Shown here one piece after another: positions 21,664 to 33,845 of a stretch of DNA of 64,000 bases. Position 1 is the first letter of the stretch, and every line of letters begins with the position of its first letter. Source of the stretch: Mytilus galloprovincialis (taxonomy: Eukaryota; Mollusca; Bivalvia; Mytilida; Mytilidae); NCBI RefSeq assembly GCF_965363235.1, contig NC_134841.1, positions 60,781,078 to 60,845,077 of the forward strand, read 5' to 3'. The notes under the pieces were generated by a model. It had not been told where the DNA came from. It did no database searches and saw only the letters and a list, made by a program, of their open reading frames with translations. The translations under genes were made by a program, and so were the position numbers.

Positions 21664-23213
21664 AAATGTAATGTAAAATTTTGAATATTATTGAATTACA
21701 AACCACCTTAACTTATTATTGTCCATATTTTGAGTTAGAGCCGATAGACTTTTCTATAATTTTGATATAAATTGTCCCATAAGTAGTGCACTACACCTTA
21801 AAAAATATCAAAACAAGTGTTATTTTTTTTTTATTTGTGTTTATTGTCTTAAAGAAATGCACTTCGAAATAACTGTTGGGCCTAAGAGAAGAGTTCAGTA
21901 AATGTAGATTCTGCAATTTCCATGATTAAGAGCTATGTACATAAAAGTTGAATTAGTTGAGTTCAAATTTTAATTCGGTTGAAGAAAATCACAATTTTTT
22001 TTATAAGCAACCCACCCCCCATCCCCAATTTTCATAAGTAATTTAGTTGCTGTTTTCCAGATTCCCTACAACATTATATATTTCACTTTCTATTCTTTGA
22101 CTAATATTATATCATAACACATTTTTGTCATATTCTCTGACTCTCCTCCCTTTCTTGAAGACAAAACTGAACAGATTATTTGATTGCTATATTGTTGACC
22201 ATCAGAACTTCTCTTTTTATTATCCTTGCAAAAATACGATGCTCTTCAATTAAAGATGACGTAAATTTGCACTTTTATTGACAATTATCCAGTGACTGGA
22301 ATTCCCGTGAACTAATTTTAGCAAATGCAAACACAGATTTATGATTTTTTGCATCTTGTTTACATGTTTGTACTAGAATTATAGTATGCAGCTTAGATAT
22401 ATCTGTAAACTTTTTAATTGAGAACAATTTTCACAAAACAAAAGCGAATTGTTTTACACCATGTACACTTAGACTTTTTATTTGCTCATTGTTAAAGGCT
22501 GAACATTGACCTATAGTTGTTAATTTCTGTGTCATTTGGTCTCTTGTGGAGTGATGTCTCAAAATCATAGATCATCATAGCACATTGTCTTTTTATATAT
22601 ATTTTAAGTGAAAATACTTCTGGATCTTGAAGGTGCCTAAGCATAAATTCCACTAAAAAATATTCACAAAAAGAAAAGATTGATCTTTTAAAAGCATAAT
22701 TCTGCCATGTGAATAAATTTATCCGTTTTCAAGAGTAAATTTGACACAATGTCATCCTTATATGTTAAAAGCAAGTAATTTAAAATGATTGGTGCCACAT
22801 ATTTTTAAATCCAAGATAATAAGTAGAAGTAAATTTATTTTCTGCTGCCCTGTAAATTAGAAATAGCGAGAACACTGGAGCAAACCCTCGATGATGAGCA
22901 AAATTATTCTGTGTTCCATATGTGTTTGCAGTTTTATTTACACCCATAAGTGTTAAAAATTAAGAATTTGACAGATATTTCAAGAAATCTTTTATAGTAA
23001 AAACGCAGAACCCAAAAAGGCTATCATTGTCGCCTATGTAAATAATAACTTTGTTTAAACATAAAGCGAAATAACAATTTCTGGCACATCACTATATTTT
23101 TTGAGATATATTAGAATTAGGATAGGTAAATTAATAAGCTACTAGGTAGTAAACTGTATCAGAAGAAAATTGCTGATCATCATGAACAAATACCGGTAGT
23201 CTATATCTATATC
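21664..23213. other. No gene; one dispersed repeat fragment
   Basis: 22478-22605 is a minus-orientation fragment of the GATTGCCAATGAGACAAC family (CTATAGTTGTTAATTTCTGT and onward). The rest is AT-rich with no feature I can support. Confidence 0.5.
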
Positions 23214-23606
23214 TAAACTGGATTAAGAATGTTAAATAAAATATGTTTTTGCAAATTTGGACGACAATTAATTGCAATTATGTACCATTTCAACAATAGA
23301 AGTAGTATAGACTTGCAAATCCGTACCATTACAACACTGGAAGTAGTATGGTTGTCTGAGCGAAGCCAATTGGAAGCATGTACCTCTTAGTGAAGCTAAT
23401 TGGGAGCACACCCTCTGTCTTGTTGCGAAGCTAGTTGGAAGCAGTACATATATACCTCTGTCTGCAAAAGCTAATTAGAAGTAGTACCCCTGGCAGAGAT
23501 GTCCCAATTAGAGGCATGTAACTCTGAGGGAAGCCAATTGGAAGCAGTACCTCTGCAAAATTTGATTAAAAATTATTCAACCAATTTTATTTAACATTCT
23601 TTTTAA
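23214..23606. mobile_element. 393-bp repeat with short inverted ends, copy 1
   Basis: Starts TAAACTGGATTAAGAATG and ends TTAACATTCTTTTTAA. The ends pair over about 20 bp. Inside are 35-45 bp phrases around GAAGCCAATTGGAAGCA and GTACCTCT. Nearly identical to 25426-25818. Confidence 0.8.
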
Positions 23607-24548
23607 AGTTTTTAAAGTTTATTTGAACCTTTTGTGACTGAGTCACTGTCTTCTTGTATATATTAACTTTTTGTTTTACTTGATATTCCCGATTTAGTAT
23701 ACACATTTATGATATAATTGGTTTACGGCTTTTAAAAAAGTATTTCTTGACGATCCCTGCCAAGTGTTTGAATTTTATTACAAAAATACCGAGCACGCAA
23801 AATAAAAGTTTAAAAAACACGATGCATGTAAAATTAAATAAGCAAAACATGTTGAACGAGGCACCCGTCTTGCACAACTGAACGTCAAATAAAAAAGTAA
23901 AAACATGTTGAACGTGAAATAAAAAACGGCGATCACGTTGCACGAAAATAACCCTTTACCACCCTCATTAAAGTACCCTGTCTGCAAAAGTTCAATGCAA
24001 GAGTCTTATTGCACTTAAACTTTTTGTATCATGTCAATTAAGCTTAGAAATAACCAAAAGAAACAAATTTCTCTTTCCTATAGCTTCTATATGCAATTCT
24101 ATATGTAAATATGTGTTACAGCCTAAATTGACCTCAACTTATTTTTAGTCATGCATCGCCTTTGACCATTTCCTTACTGTGTGGTATGCTATTGCAACTT
24201 TTCCATCCTGAAAGAATTATTTAAGGCAAAATTGCTTTACAAATTTTAATTTGATGGACAAAATTACAATTTTTTAGAAGCACCCACACCCCCAACCCCA
24301 CCCCCGAATATCATCTTAATTACATTTTATGTAATGCATAAAATAACAAGCCCCTATTAATATAAGGTGAAGTGGGATAATATCAATTTGGTTATCAGAA
24401 TTTGTGATTATCTCCCCTTATTACTTGTTAAAAAGAACTTGTGCCAGTGTAGGAATTTTACTGGAAATATTTCGTTGTAAAGGAGGGATTTCAATACAAT
24501 TTGAATTAGTAAGCTGAAATCTGAGAGCATATTTTTTTATGTATGAAA
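23607..24548. other. No gene; possible repeat debris
   Basis: AT-rich. 23840-23960 has a CATGTTGAACG phrase repeated. The overlapping minus-strand frames at 23707-23987 are rich in Phe and have no motif. Confidence 0.4.
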
Positions 24549-24920
24549 TTAAGGAAGTTCGCTTGTCATGTTTTGGGATATTTGTCAGATTTTCAGAATT
24601 CTCTGGTTTGATTCATTTGAATGTCTACAAAAAAAATTGACCCCCATTTTTTATTTATAAATCTTTAACATGTATAATGATAAGCCATCTGTAAAAGTCT
24701 CATTAAAACTTAAACTTGTCAATGTCAAAGCTATGATAAGTCTAGAGAGAATATTTTACCCGCAAAAATTGCAATGGTTTATATTTCGGAAACGAGCACA
24801 TTGATGTTTAAATTATTTTTGCTCTTTTGATTCCTTTATTAATCATCTATCAACATAAACTAGTGTTTTGAAAAGTTCATTATTTTGAAACTGAGAAGCA
24901 AACTGCTTTCCCTTAAAAAA
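24549..24920. repeat. Dispersed repeat of about 380 bp, copy B
   Basis: Diverged copy of 19196-19590 (TTAAGGAAGTTCGCTTGTC, CATTTGAATG, GAAACTGAGAAGCAAAC). Confidence 0.7.
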
Positions 24921-25344
24921 AAAAAAGAACCACCACATAACAGCTATGATAAAATTTTTAGATTTCAGCCTTTTCATATTTCATATAATTTTGTTTTGCT
25001 CATACATTGGTGACAAACATATATGATAAATGAGAGTTATCAAATAATCAGCTTCAAGTTTTTCAAAAGGCCTAAATCAAACTTGATTCATCAAACACCT
25101 TGTTTTAAACTTAGCAGAATAGTTAATATGCTGGTCAATACCCCATGTCCTCTGCAAATGGGATAACTGTAAAGAACGTCCTTATAAAATGATGAACAAT
25201 TGTTTCTTTTATCGAAAAAATTAAATAAGAAATAGGGGTATACAGTAATCAACTAATGCAAAGGTTGTCTTATTTAATAAGATAGACAAGTTTTGGTTCC
25301 TACCGCACCCTCATCAGGATTAAAACGTAACAGAAGAGTACAAA

Positions 25345-25905
25345 ATTCCCAAGTGATAATGTCTTCTTCACAATTTGTCACCATAAGAAGAAATTACAAA
25401 TAGAGAGTGAAAGTAGGTATGACAGTAAACTGGATTAAGAATGTTAAATAAAATATGTTTTTGCAAATTTGGACGACAATTAATTGCAATTATGTACCAT
25501 TTCAACAATAGAAGTAGTATAGACTTGCAAATCCGTACCATTACAACACTGGAAGTAGTATGGTTGTCTGAGCGAAGCCAATTGGAAGCATGTACCTCTT
25601 AGTGAAGCTAATTGGGAGCACACCCTCTGTCTTGTTGCGAAGCTAGTTGGAAGCAGTACATATATACCTCTGTCTGCAAAAGCTAATTAGAAGTAGTACC
25701 CCTGGCAGAGATGTCCCAATTAGAGGCATGTAACTCTGAGGGAAGCCAATTGGAAGCAGTACCTCTGCAAAATTTGATTAAAAAATATTCAACCAATTTT
25801 ATTTAACATTCTTTTTAATGTTTACTTTCATACCAACTCTCATTTTCTATTTATAATTACTCCCCTTGTTGACATTGTGATGTGCAAATTATCACTCCAC
25901 CATTT
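25345..25905. mobile_element. TIR element of about 560 bp containing copy 2 of the 393-bp repeat
   Basis: The core 25426-25818 matches 23214-23606 almost base for base. The inverted pairing continues outward for another 75-85 bp (left ATAGAGAGTGAAAGTAGGTA, right ACTTTCATACCAACTCTCAT), which copy 1 lacks. Confidence 0.7.
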
Positions 25906-27940
25906 AGTAGATCATTCTAATAAATTACTACAACACACGCTAAGTATTGTTATAAGAGTAAAATAATTTTAGTTTATGCTCCTTTAAACAATAACTTTAC
26001 TTACTTTAACTTTTTGATAGCTAAGGTTCCTCAAGATCTATAGAGGCTGATATAAGTTTGCTATCAAGGGCATATGATACAGTAACAGGGGAGGTAATGA
26101 TGTCGCTAATGTCAAATGTTACTTTTAGCCATGTCAAATAGTTACATATCAGGAAAAGACCCATTTTTTTACTGATTTACATGATGCATTATAATTAAAT
26201 TTTGCTTGTGTTTCATAGACATATGGTTGGAAATAGTTTGAAAACCTTCACTTTCTACCCAGAGTGTTGAGTTTCTTTTTATATACTCTAACTTAAATAT
26301 TTACATGTGATTTTGATTTTGTTTTGAATAGTTCTCCTTTTTTATACTGTCCAAAGTATACCTCCGGAGATAGTTCTTCCAAGCAAATAGTTTCAAAAAA
26401 GGTTTCCAACATTTTCCCACTACATTGATTTTATCTCGTTTCAAACAGTTAACAATTATTTCATTAATTATCATTATCATTATAATGATTTTCTTTATGT
26501 GTATATTTTAATGCTTATGAGTTGTATTCATGTAATATTGTATGTATAATAATTTCAAAGGCATAAAAGTATAACAGGAATTGCGCATGTGTAATACATG
26601 TATACGTATATATATATAGGCGTAGGAATTTTAGCACCAAAATATTTGGGTTGTTAAGTGACATCTTTATGTATTTTAGTTCTAGTTTGAACTTTGAACA
26701 TTGTATTTTTAGGGATGTTTAAAGAACAAAGATTTGCATGATTTTGTATTTTGATATTAGATTAATTTTATGTAGGCGGAATGGCTATTATATATACAAA
26801 CATAATCATAATTTGACATTTTTGTACCAAATATTTTATAGCTGTAGTCCTAATGACAAGATTTCTCTTTTACTTACATATTTAGAAACAAAAATTTTTT
26901 TCTTTTTCTCATTTACCTAGTGAGGTCAAACATTTGCAAAAGGACACAGGTTCCCTAAAATAAGGTTTCCTGGTCAGCCACAGAACATACTGGAATATGT
27001 ATAATTTCTCACGTTTTGTAGTAAAGGGAGAAATTATTGTATAAAGGGTACTAGCGTAGTATTTTTTTAAGTTCACGTCAGTAGGTATAAGACACGTGAC
27101 TAACATTATAATGGGAAATTTTTTCCCTGAGATTATCACTTTCTAGCCTGCTGCAGACAGGGCAACATTCAAGTTCCATTCATATTATGAATATACTTTG
27201 ATACATGCATTTACATATTTTTCAAAACAATACACGTCCGAGTATGTCTCGTGAGACGACTTGTCGCATTGGGTCGGAGCATATATGACTGTTTCCAGAC
27301 CCTGGGTCGGACCCAGGTTTCCAGTTTCCCATTATTGGGTTTGTTTGGTTGTTCCTGGCCGGCGAGGTCGTTCATGATCGAGTTATTCATTTGTTCAGTT
27401 ATTCAGTTTACATTCATGTCAACCATATTATATCTCTTGTTCGTACAAGGTTTACTTTTTCTAGCTAAGTTGTACCTAATAGTATATTTCAAGGTTTTTG
27501 TAACTAGGAGTAATTGTGGTTATTGCTTTTTTCATATGTTTATATAAATATATATATTAAGACACATGTATGTAATTATTTAATAAATTCTGTTGTCCAC
27601 TATGCTTGCTGGGCTATTGGCAACACTATATATTGTATTCATTCATGCCTTATAATAGATATGAGCATATAGGGTATACATATAGTTATTCAAATGCAAA
27701 AGGTTGACATGAGATTATTTCTCTAGTACTGGTACAAGTTATTGAATTCATATTGTATAATGTATGTTTATATTGATAATTTGTCTTATTAAATAGGCAG
27801 CTCACAATATGCTGTGCTCGAGCTAGTCAAGAAACATAAGTTTGTGTTGTGTTTTTCTTTAAGGAGTTAAAGATTAAATGTATTTTGTGGAAAGAAGACT
27901 AATTTAAGATCCCATGTCCTTCAAGCTGTCTGAGTTATTG
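25906..27940. other. No gene recognised
   Basis: Very AT-rich. The 98-codon plus-strand frame at 27251-27547 covers a short, more GC-rich patch (27235-27375). It has a hydrophobic second half but no motif, no splice context and no relative that I know. Confidence 0.4.
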
Positions 27941-27945
27941 ATAAA

Positions 27946-28110
27946 AATAAGATGTGGTATGATTGCCATTTAGGCTCAACTCTCCAAGAGAGACCAAATA
28001 ACACTAAAATAAACAACCATAGGTCACAGTACGGCCTACAACAATGAGCAAAACCCATACTGAATAGTCAGCTACAAAGGGCATGAAATGAAAAATTTAA
28101 AACAATTCAA
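27946..28110. repeat. Dispersed GATTGCCAATGAGACAAC-family fragment
   Basis: Reads GATGTGGTATGATTGCC, ACTCTCCAAGAGAGACC, AGGTCACAGTACGG, a common mussel repeat. Confidence 0.65.
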
Positions 28111-28872
28111 ACATTTGTTTTGTTATGCCTATATATTTGAGGGAAAGAAGTTTAGGTAATATTATATATATTTTATATACAAGTATATCTGAACCAGTGA
28201 CGACTCTACAATAGATTTTATCCATCAGATCACCAGCAGTGATGGTGATACAAGGCTATTGCAAATGGCAGTCAGCAGGGTTTAAGAACATGCATTGTTC
28301 AACCTGCTCAAGTCAAATGCGTTTTGTTAAAATATTCTTTTTCACTTTTTTGGTCTTTTGGAAAATGCTGTTTGTGCTGTCGACCCCTCTACCAAGAAAT
28401 TTGTTTTGAATGCATATATATAAAAAATTGCAGTTCTTTTCCAATGCAATCATGTTTGAACATTTGTATGCCATAACCATTTAATGTAAATGTGTTTGTG
28501 CGAATAAAATATTGTCTATTGTCTATTGTTTTCAATTTAGACTTACAGTATTTATATTTTTTGCGTGTGAATAGACTCGTATATAAAATTGATTTGACAT
28601 AACCTATGTTAATACCCCTGCTGTAAAGAGTGGTATACTTATAGTGATGTACATGTCCATCCATCCCTATGTACTTCTGTTAGAACTATAATTTCCACCC
28701 TAGGTTTCAAGTACAGCTTGAACAAATCTTGGAATATCATGGTAATGTCATGGACCATAAAATGGAAGAAAAGTTAGATTTTATAGTTTTGACATTAAAG
28801 TTGAACAAGAAATGGCCTAGTTACTGCTAAAATTTGGGTTTCCATGATAATACTGCTTGACCAAATCAATTG

Positions 28873-29285
28873 AAATGAAATGAGTGGTATGATTGCCAAT
28901 GAGACAACTATAGGTCACTGTACGGCTTTCAATAATGAGTAAACTAAAAGCCCATACCACACAGACAGCTATAAAAGGCCCTGAATGACAAATGAAAAAC
29001 GATTCAAACAAGAAAACTTGCGGCCTAATTTATTTACAAGAAAATGAATGGAGAACAAATATGTAACACATCAACAAACAACAACCACTGAATACCATGC
29101 TCCTGACTTGGGACAGGTACATACATACTGAATGTGGCGGGTTATATAAACATGTTAGCAGGATCACTCTCCCTAACCTTGGACAGTGGTGTAACAGTAC
29201 AACATAAGAACAAACTATAAAAATTAGTTGAAAAAGGCTTAACTCATCAGATTGATACAAATAGAAATACATCTAACAAAAACAG
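28873..29285. repeat. Dispersed GATTGCCAATGAGACAAC-family, longest copy
   Basis: Contains the 5' phrase GGTATGATTGCCAATGAGAC, ACAACCACTGAATACCATG, GACAGTGGTGTAACAGTAC and the 3' phrase AGAAATACATCTAAC. The minus-strand frames at 28817-29272 fall in it. Confidence 0.7.
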
Positions 29286-29475
29286 AGTGGATTTGATGTT
29301 TTTCACATTTACCATTTACTAGTTATGCCCAATGGTATTTTGTATAATATTAAGGTATATATTTCTTTTGAAGTTCAGTAATAGTATTATTATTACATAC
29401 ATATTTGTTTTTCAACCATTTTTTTATACAAAGAAGGCCGTTAGTTTTCTAGTTACATTGTCATATCGAGGTCTT

Positions 29476-29612
29476 TTATAGCTGACTATGCTGTATGGGC
29501 TTTGCTCATTGTTGAAGGCAGTATGGTGACCTAGAGTTGTTAATGTCTGTGTCATTTTGGTATCTTGTGGACAGTTGTCTCATTGGCAATCATACCACAT
29601 CTTCTTTTTTAT
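29476..29612. repeat. GATTGCCAATGAGACAAC-family fragment, opposite orientation
   Basis: Reads GTTGTTAATGTCTGTGTCAT and ends CATTGGCAATCATACCACAT. It is inverted with respect to the copy 200 bp upstream. Confidence 0.65.
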
Positions 29613-30146
29613 ATATAAACAATAGCGAAGATGTGTTTTAGAGGTCAGTTTGTATATCATGTTGTTTCAAAGGCTAATTGGAAAGTTTAGGTTGTGTCAT
29701 GCATTTTCTGCTGAAAATTAGCTTTTGTTGTCACTCGAGTAAACTTTTTAAAAAATCTTGTGGAACTACGAGAACAAAGAAGTAAGTTCACGAAGGGTTA
29801 AAATTAGCCTTTAGAATTCTATGTTTTGTTTAAATCAGGCCAAAATACTACAAATTTCACATAGGAATAGTTAGAATAAAACTATTAATACAAAATAACT
29901 TGACCCCTTAAATATGAATTATTTGAGTTGTAATGCCAGTTTTGGTCAAATTTTCAATAACTTGGTCTCCATCTTATCGTTGAAAGATCTTTTGCTTTTG
30001 TTTTGATTATTGATTTTTGTCTTGCCGCAGTATTACTGTTTCACAAGATGTCACTTAGATTTTTGGTATATGATATTGAACAGTTTATACGCTTTTAAAC
30101 CTAACCCTGTTTAACCAAACTCCTTTTCTTATGAGAGTTATCTCCA

Positions 30147-31590
30147 CGAACACACTTTGTATATGGATGCCTCATGTAACGAAGTTTCCTTCAGTCCCAT
30201 GTCCAAATGTCCTTGACCTCATTTTCATGGTTCAGTGACTACTTGAAAAAAAAGTTAAGATTTTTTGTAATGTTAAACTCTCTTATTATAAGTAATAGGA
30301 TAACTATATTTGGTATGTGTGTACCTTGCAAGGTCCTCATACCCATCAGACAGTTGCTTGACATTGATCTCATTTCATGGATCAGTGAACAAGGTTAAGT
30401 TTTGTGGTCAAGTCCATATTTCAGATACTATAAGCAATAGGTCTCATATCTTCGGTGAATGGAAGGACTGTAAGGTGAACATGTCCAACTGGCAGGTGTC
30501 ATCTGACCTTGACCTCATTTTCATGGTTTAGTGGTTATAGTTAAGTTTTTGTGTTTTGATCTGATTTTCTTATACTGTATGCAATAGGTCTACTATATTT
30601 TTTGTATGGAATGATTCAAAGGTGTACATGTTTAGCTGGCAGGTGCCATCTGACCTTGACATCATTTTTATGGTTCAATGGTCTAAGTTAAATTTTTGAG
30701 TTTTGGTCTTTTTTTCTAATACTAATTGCAATTGGTCAACTATATTTGGTGTATGGAAATATTTTATGATCTATATGTCAGTTGCACAGGTTTTATTTGA
30801 CTGTGACCATATTTTCATAGTTCATTGCTCTGTGTTAAGTTTTTGTGTTTTGGTGTGTTTTTCTTTAAACTATACGCAATAGGTCAACTATATTTGTTGT
30901 ATAGAAGAATTGTTAGCTGTACATGTCTTCCTGGTATGGTTCATCTGACCTTGACCTCATTTTCATGGTTCATTGGTCGATGTTTATTTTTCTTGGTTAA
31001 GTTTATGTGACAGTTGTAATAAAGCTTTATATTTAGGACTATCAACATAATATCAATGATTAGTAAAGAAGGCGAGACATATATTTGTTGTATGGAATGA
31101 TTCAAAGGTGTACATGTCTAGCTGGCAGGTGCCATCTGACCTTGACATCATTTTCATAGTTCAATGGTCTAAGTTAAGTTTTTGAGTTTTGGTCTTTTTT
31201 TTCTAATACTAATTGCAATAGGTCAACTATATTTGGTGTATGGAAATATTTTATGATCTATATGTCAGTTGCACAGGTTTTATTTGACCGTGACCATATT
31301 TTCATAGTTCATTGCTCTGTGTTAAGTTTTTGTGTTTTGGTGTGTTTTTCTTTAAACTATACGCAATAGGTCAACTATATTTGTTGTATAGAAGAATTGT
31401 TAGCTGTACATGTCTTCCTGGTATGGTTCATCTGACCTTGACCTCATTTTCATGGTTCATTGGTCAATGTTTATTTTTCTTGGTTAAGTTTATGTGACAG
31501 TTGTAATAAAGCTTTATATTTAGGACTATCAACATAATATCAATGATTAGTAAAGAAGGCGAGACATTTCAGCGTGTGCACTCTTGTTTT
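30147..31590. repeat. Dispersed CTTGACCTCATTTTCATGG repeat with an internal 487-bp tandem duplication
   Basis: The undisrupted counterpart of 355-2640. Segment 30594-31079 is repeated at 31080-31566; identical 61-codon frames at 30825 and 31312 mark the 487-bp period. It ends AGCGTGTGCACTCTTGT. Frames inside are not genes. Confidence 0.8.
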
Positions 31591-31849
31591 TTTAAATATA
31601 GGATTTTACTATTTTTTTCTATAAATGAACTTTATCACATACTTAATAGAAAAATGAGATTAAAAAATGGGGTCACTGTTCACTTAAGCTCACAATCTTT
31701 CTTCGAAAGAAGCATGCATTTTTGTTAAGGTACTTTTTTTTCTGTTGAATTACAAATGTAATAGGAGAAATTAAAGAACTAAATTACAGAAATCGCCTAA
31801 ATTTTACAATTGTTTAGTTTTAGTTTTAGTGCAGCTAATTGAAAACAAG

Positions 31850-32460
31850 AGGTTGTCAGAGCAACAGTAAACCAGATTTATTACCATTTATTTGTGTCCT
31901 GGCATTTTTTTATATCACAATTACCATTACTGATGAACGATGAATGTGAAAATTGTCAATATCAAGTTTGACTTCCATTTTGTCATCAATGACAACATAT
32001 TAAAATTTGAAAAGCTTTGGTTGAATGGTTCATGAGTAAATGCAACAACATGACTGGAAACACAATTTTTCCATTTTTCAAGAACCATTACTCCTGAACA
32101 GAAAAAAAGAAAATCCCCATTATTGAACTTGACCTCAATTTTGTCATCAGTAACAACATATTAAAATTTGAAAAACTTTGGTTGAACAGTTTATGAGAAA
32201 ATGAATGGACACGACTGGAAACACAATTTTTCCATCATTCAAGAACCATAACTCCTAAACGGTAAAAGTCAAAATCATCATTATTGAACTTGACCTTTCA
32301 TTTTGTTGTTAGCAACTACATTTTAAAGTTTTATAAGGTTTGGTTGAACGATTTATGAGTGTAAATCCACAGACAACCTTTGGCTGCCGCCCGGCCACAC
32401 ACCTTCCCACCGTACATCCCCAAATCAATTACTGACATTATTGTCACAAAAATATGGTTA
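31850..32460. repeat. Tandem-unit dispersed repeat
   Basis: Three diverged units of about 125-150 bp with GGAAACACAATTTTTCC and CTTTGGTTGAA. Confidence 0.6.
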
Positions 32461-33019
32461 ATAATAATAAAAAAATAGGTCATCAATGAGTTAAAAAAGA
32501 TATTTCAATTTTAATGCAAAAAAATAGCAATTTTGCATCAAAGGGAGATAATTTGGAACTTTTTCAATGATATGAACATTTTAAAAGTCATCTGGGGCCA
32601 AAACTAATCTATTTTTTTGGTTGATTTTTGTACCATAGTAACAATTAATAGTTTAATAAATAAAATTTATAAAGAAAAAAAATGTTTAAAAATTTTCTGA
32701 AATTTTTGTTCCCTCAAGCCTCCTTAAAGAAAACAGTTACATAAACATAAACTATAGAAAAATGTGGATTTGTAGAATTAATTCTAATGAAAAGCAAGCA
32801 CAGTATTTTTTTTTTCTGTCTGAGAATTAGGAGGAGTCTGTATTCATTTAGTCAAACCTTCATCAGGACCTTAATTTTCATGTCTTGAGTTGGATAACAC
32901 TTGTTGGACACTTAAATTTGTGGATAAAGCCATCCCTGAAAACCACGAACATAAGTACCCTGCAAATAAATATACAATATATGGTCAATGTCAGAAAAAT
33001 ATCAATTTTTTCGTATGAG

Positions 33020-33072
33020 GCTGAGAAACTGGGGAAGGGCGAGGTTTTACTAAGCCCTTCCCCAGTTTTGTG
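33020..33072. other. Short perfect hairpin
   Basis: AAACTGGGGAAGGGC and GCCCTTCCCCAGTTT pair perfectly over 15 bp with a loop of about 13 nt. It follows AT-rich DNA. Possibly part of a small inverted-repeat element; function unknown. Confidence 0.6.
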
Positions 33073-33094
33073 CCGAATATTTTTATGACATCAG

Positions 33095-33205
33095 TGGCTA
33101 AGTCAGGGGGATAACGATCAATGCAATTGAAAGGGAACATATAGTTGGACATACACCCCCCCTTCCCAAACTCCTTTATCCTGGGTTAGGAACCCTCCCT
33201 TTTAA
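33095..33205. repeat. GGCGGATCC-family element fragment
   Basis: Has AACATATAGTTGGAC, CACCCCCCC and ATCCTGGGTTAGGAACCC, as in 51384-51546. Confidence 0.5.
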
Positions 33206-33379
33206 AAACAGTCAAGAAACTAAAACTGCTAGTTATTGTCAAGGTAGCCATGGTTGTTAATAGACAACAACAAAAGTGTAATCTAGACATGTAAAATACT
33301 AGTTCATTCAGGCCAATTTGGTTGAAATTGGTCCAGTAGTTACATAGCGTGCTGTTAACATTTTTTTTTAAAGTTTTTA

Positions 33380-33650
33380 ATGAAAAACAAGGGGACAAAA
33401 TGTAAAATCACAAAAATACTCAACTCAGACAAAAATTCAAAACGGAAAGTCTCTAATCAAATGGCAAAATCAAAAGCTCAAACACATCAAATGAATGGAT
33501 GACAACTGTCATATTCTTGACTTCAATGGTATAGGCATTTTTTTATGTAGAAACTGGTGGATTGAACCTGATTTTATAGCTAGCTAAACCTCTAACTTGT
33601 ATGACAGTCCCATCAAATTTGTGACAACTGACACTGAATGAAAACAGCAG
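33380..33650. repeat. Dispersed repeat, inverted relative to 44360-44600
   Basis: AATCAAATGGCAAAATCAAA, AACACATCAAATGAATGGAT and GAAACTGGTGGATTGAACC occur here and, on the other strand, at 44360-44600. Confidence 0.7.
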
Positions 33651-33776
33651 CTAACATGGCACACAAGACCAGGTGGTAGGTGAGTTAACAAAAGTAGAAT
33701 ATTATCCAATATGGAATCATAATTAAAAGGAAGATCAAATAAAATGAAGAATAATAAAACAGATGATTTATTTTTG

Positions 33777-33845
33777 TCATGACTCTTGAGGGCTGTCTCT
33801 GTGAAGCTGTGGTCTTAGTGATGATAATGTAATTAAAATGGCTTC
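33777..33845 (-). CDS. SPOUT1: SPOUT1 terminal coding exon 11
   Basis: Encodes EAILITLSSLRPQLHRDSPQ, then ES and a TGA stop. It matches the human ending EAILISLAALQP. The acceptor is TTTTTTAG. An AATAAA sits about 10 nt past the stop on the minus strand, with further AT-rich sequence beyond, so the 3' UTR may be very short. Confidence 0.92.
   Translation of the reverse strand, partial: EAILITLSSLRPQLHRDSPQES

Noticed and set aside
23707-23987. Overlapping minus-strand frames of 78 and 69 codons
   Set aside because: Phe-rich low-complexity translation of AT-rich DNA with a repeated CATGTTGAACG phrase.
27251-27547. 98-codon plus-strand frame as a small membrane protein
   Set aside because: Hydrophobic AT-rich sequence easily gives such frames. 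No splice context, no motif and no relative recognised.
33020-33072. Transcription terminator hairpin
   Set aside because: Perfect stem, but rho-independent terminators do not apply to animal RNA polymerase II genes, and no gene ends here.
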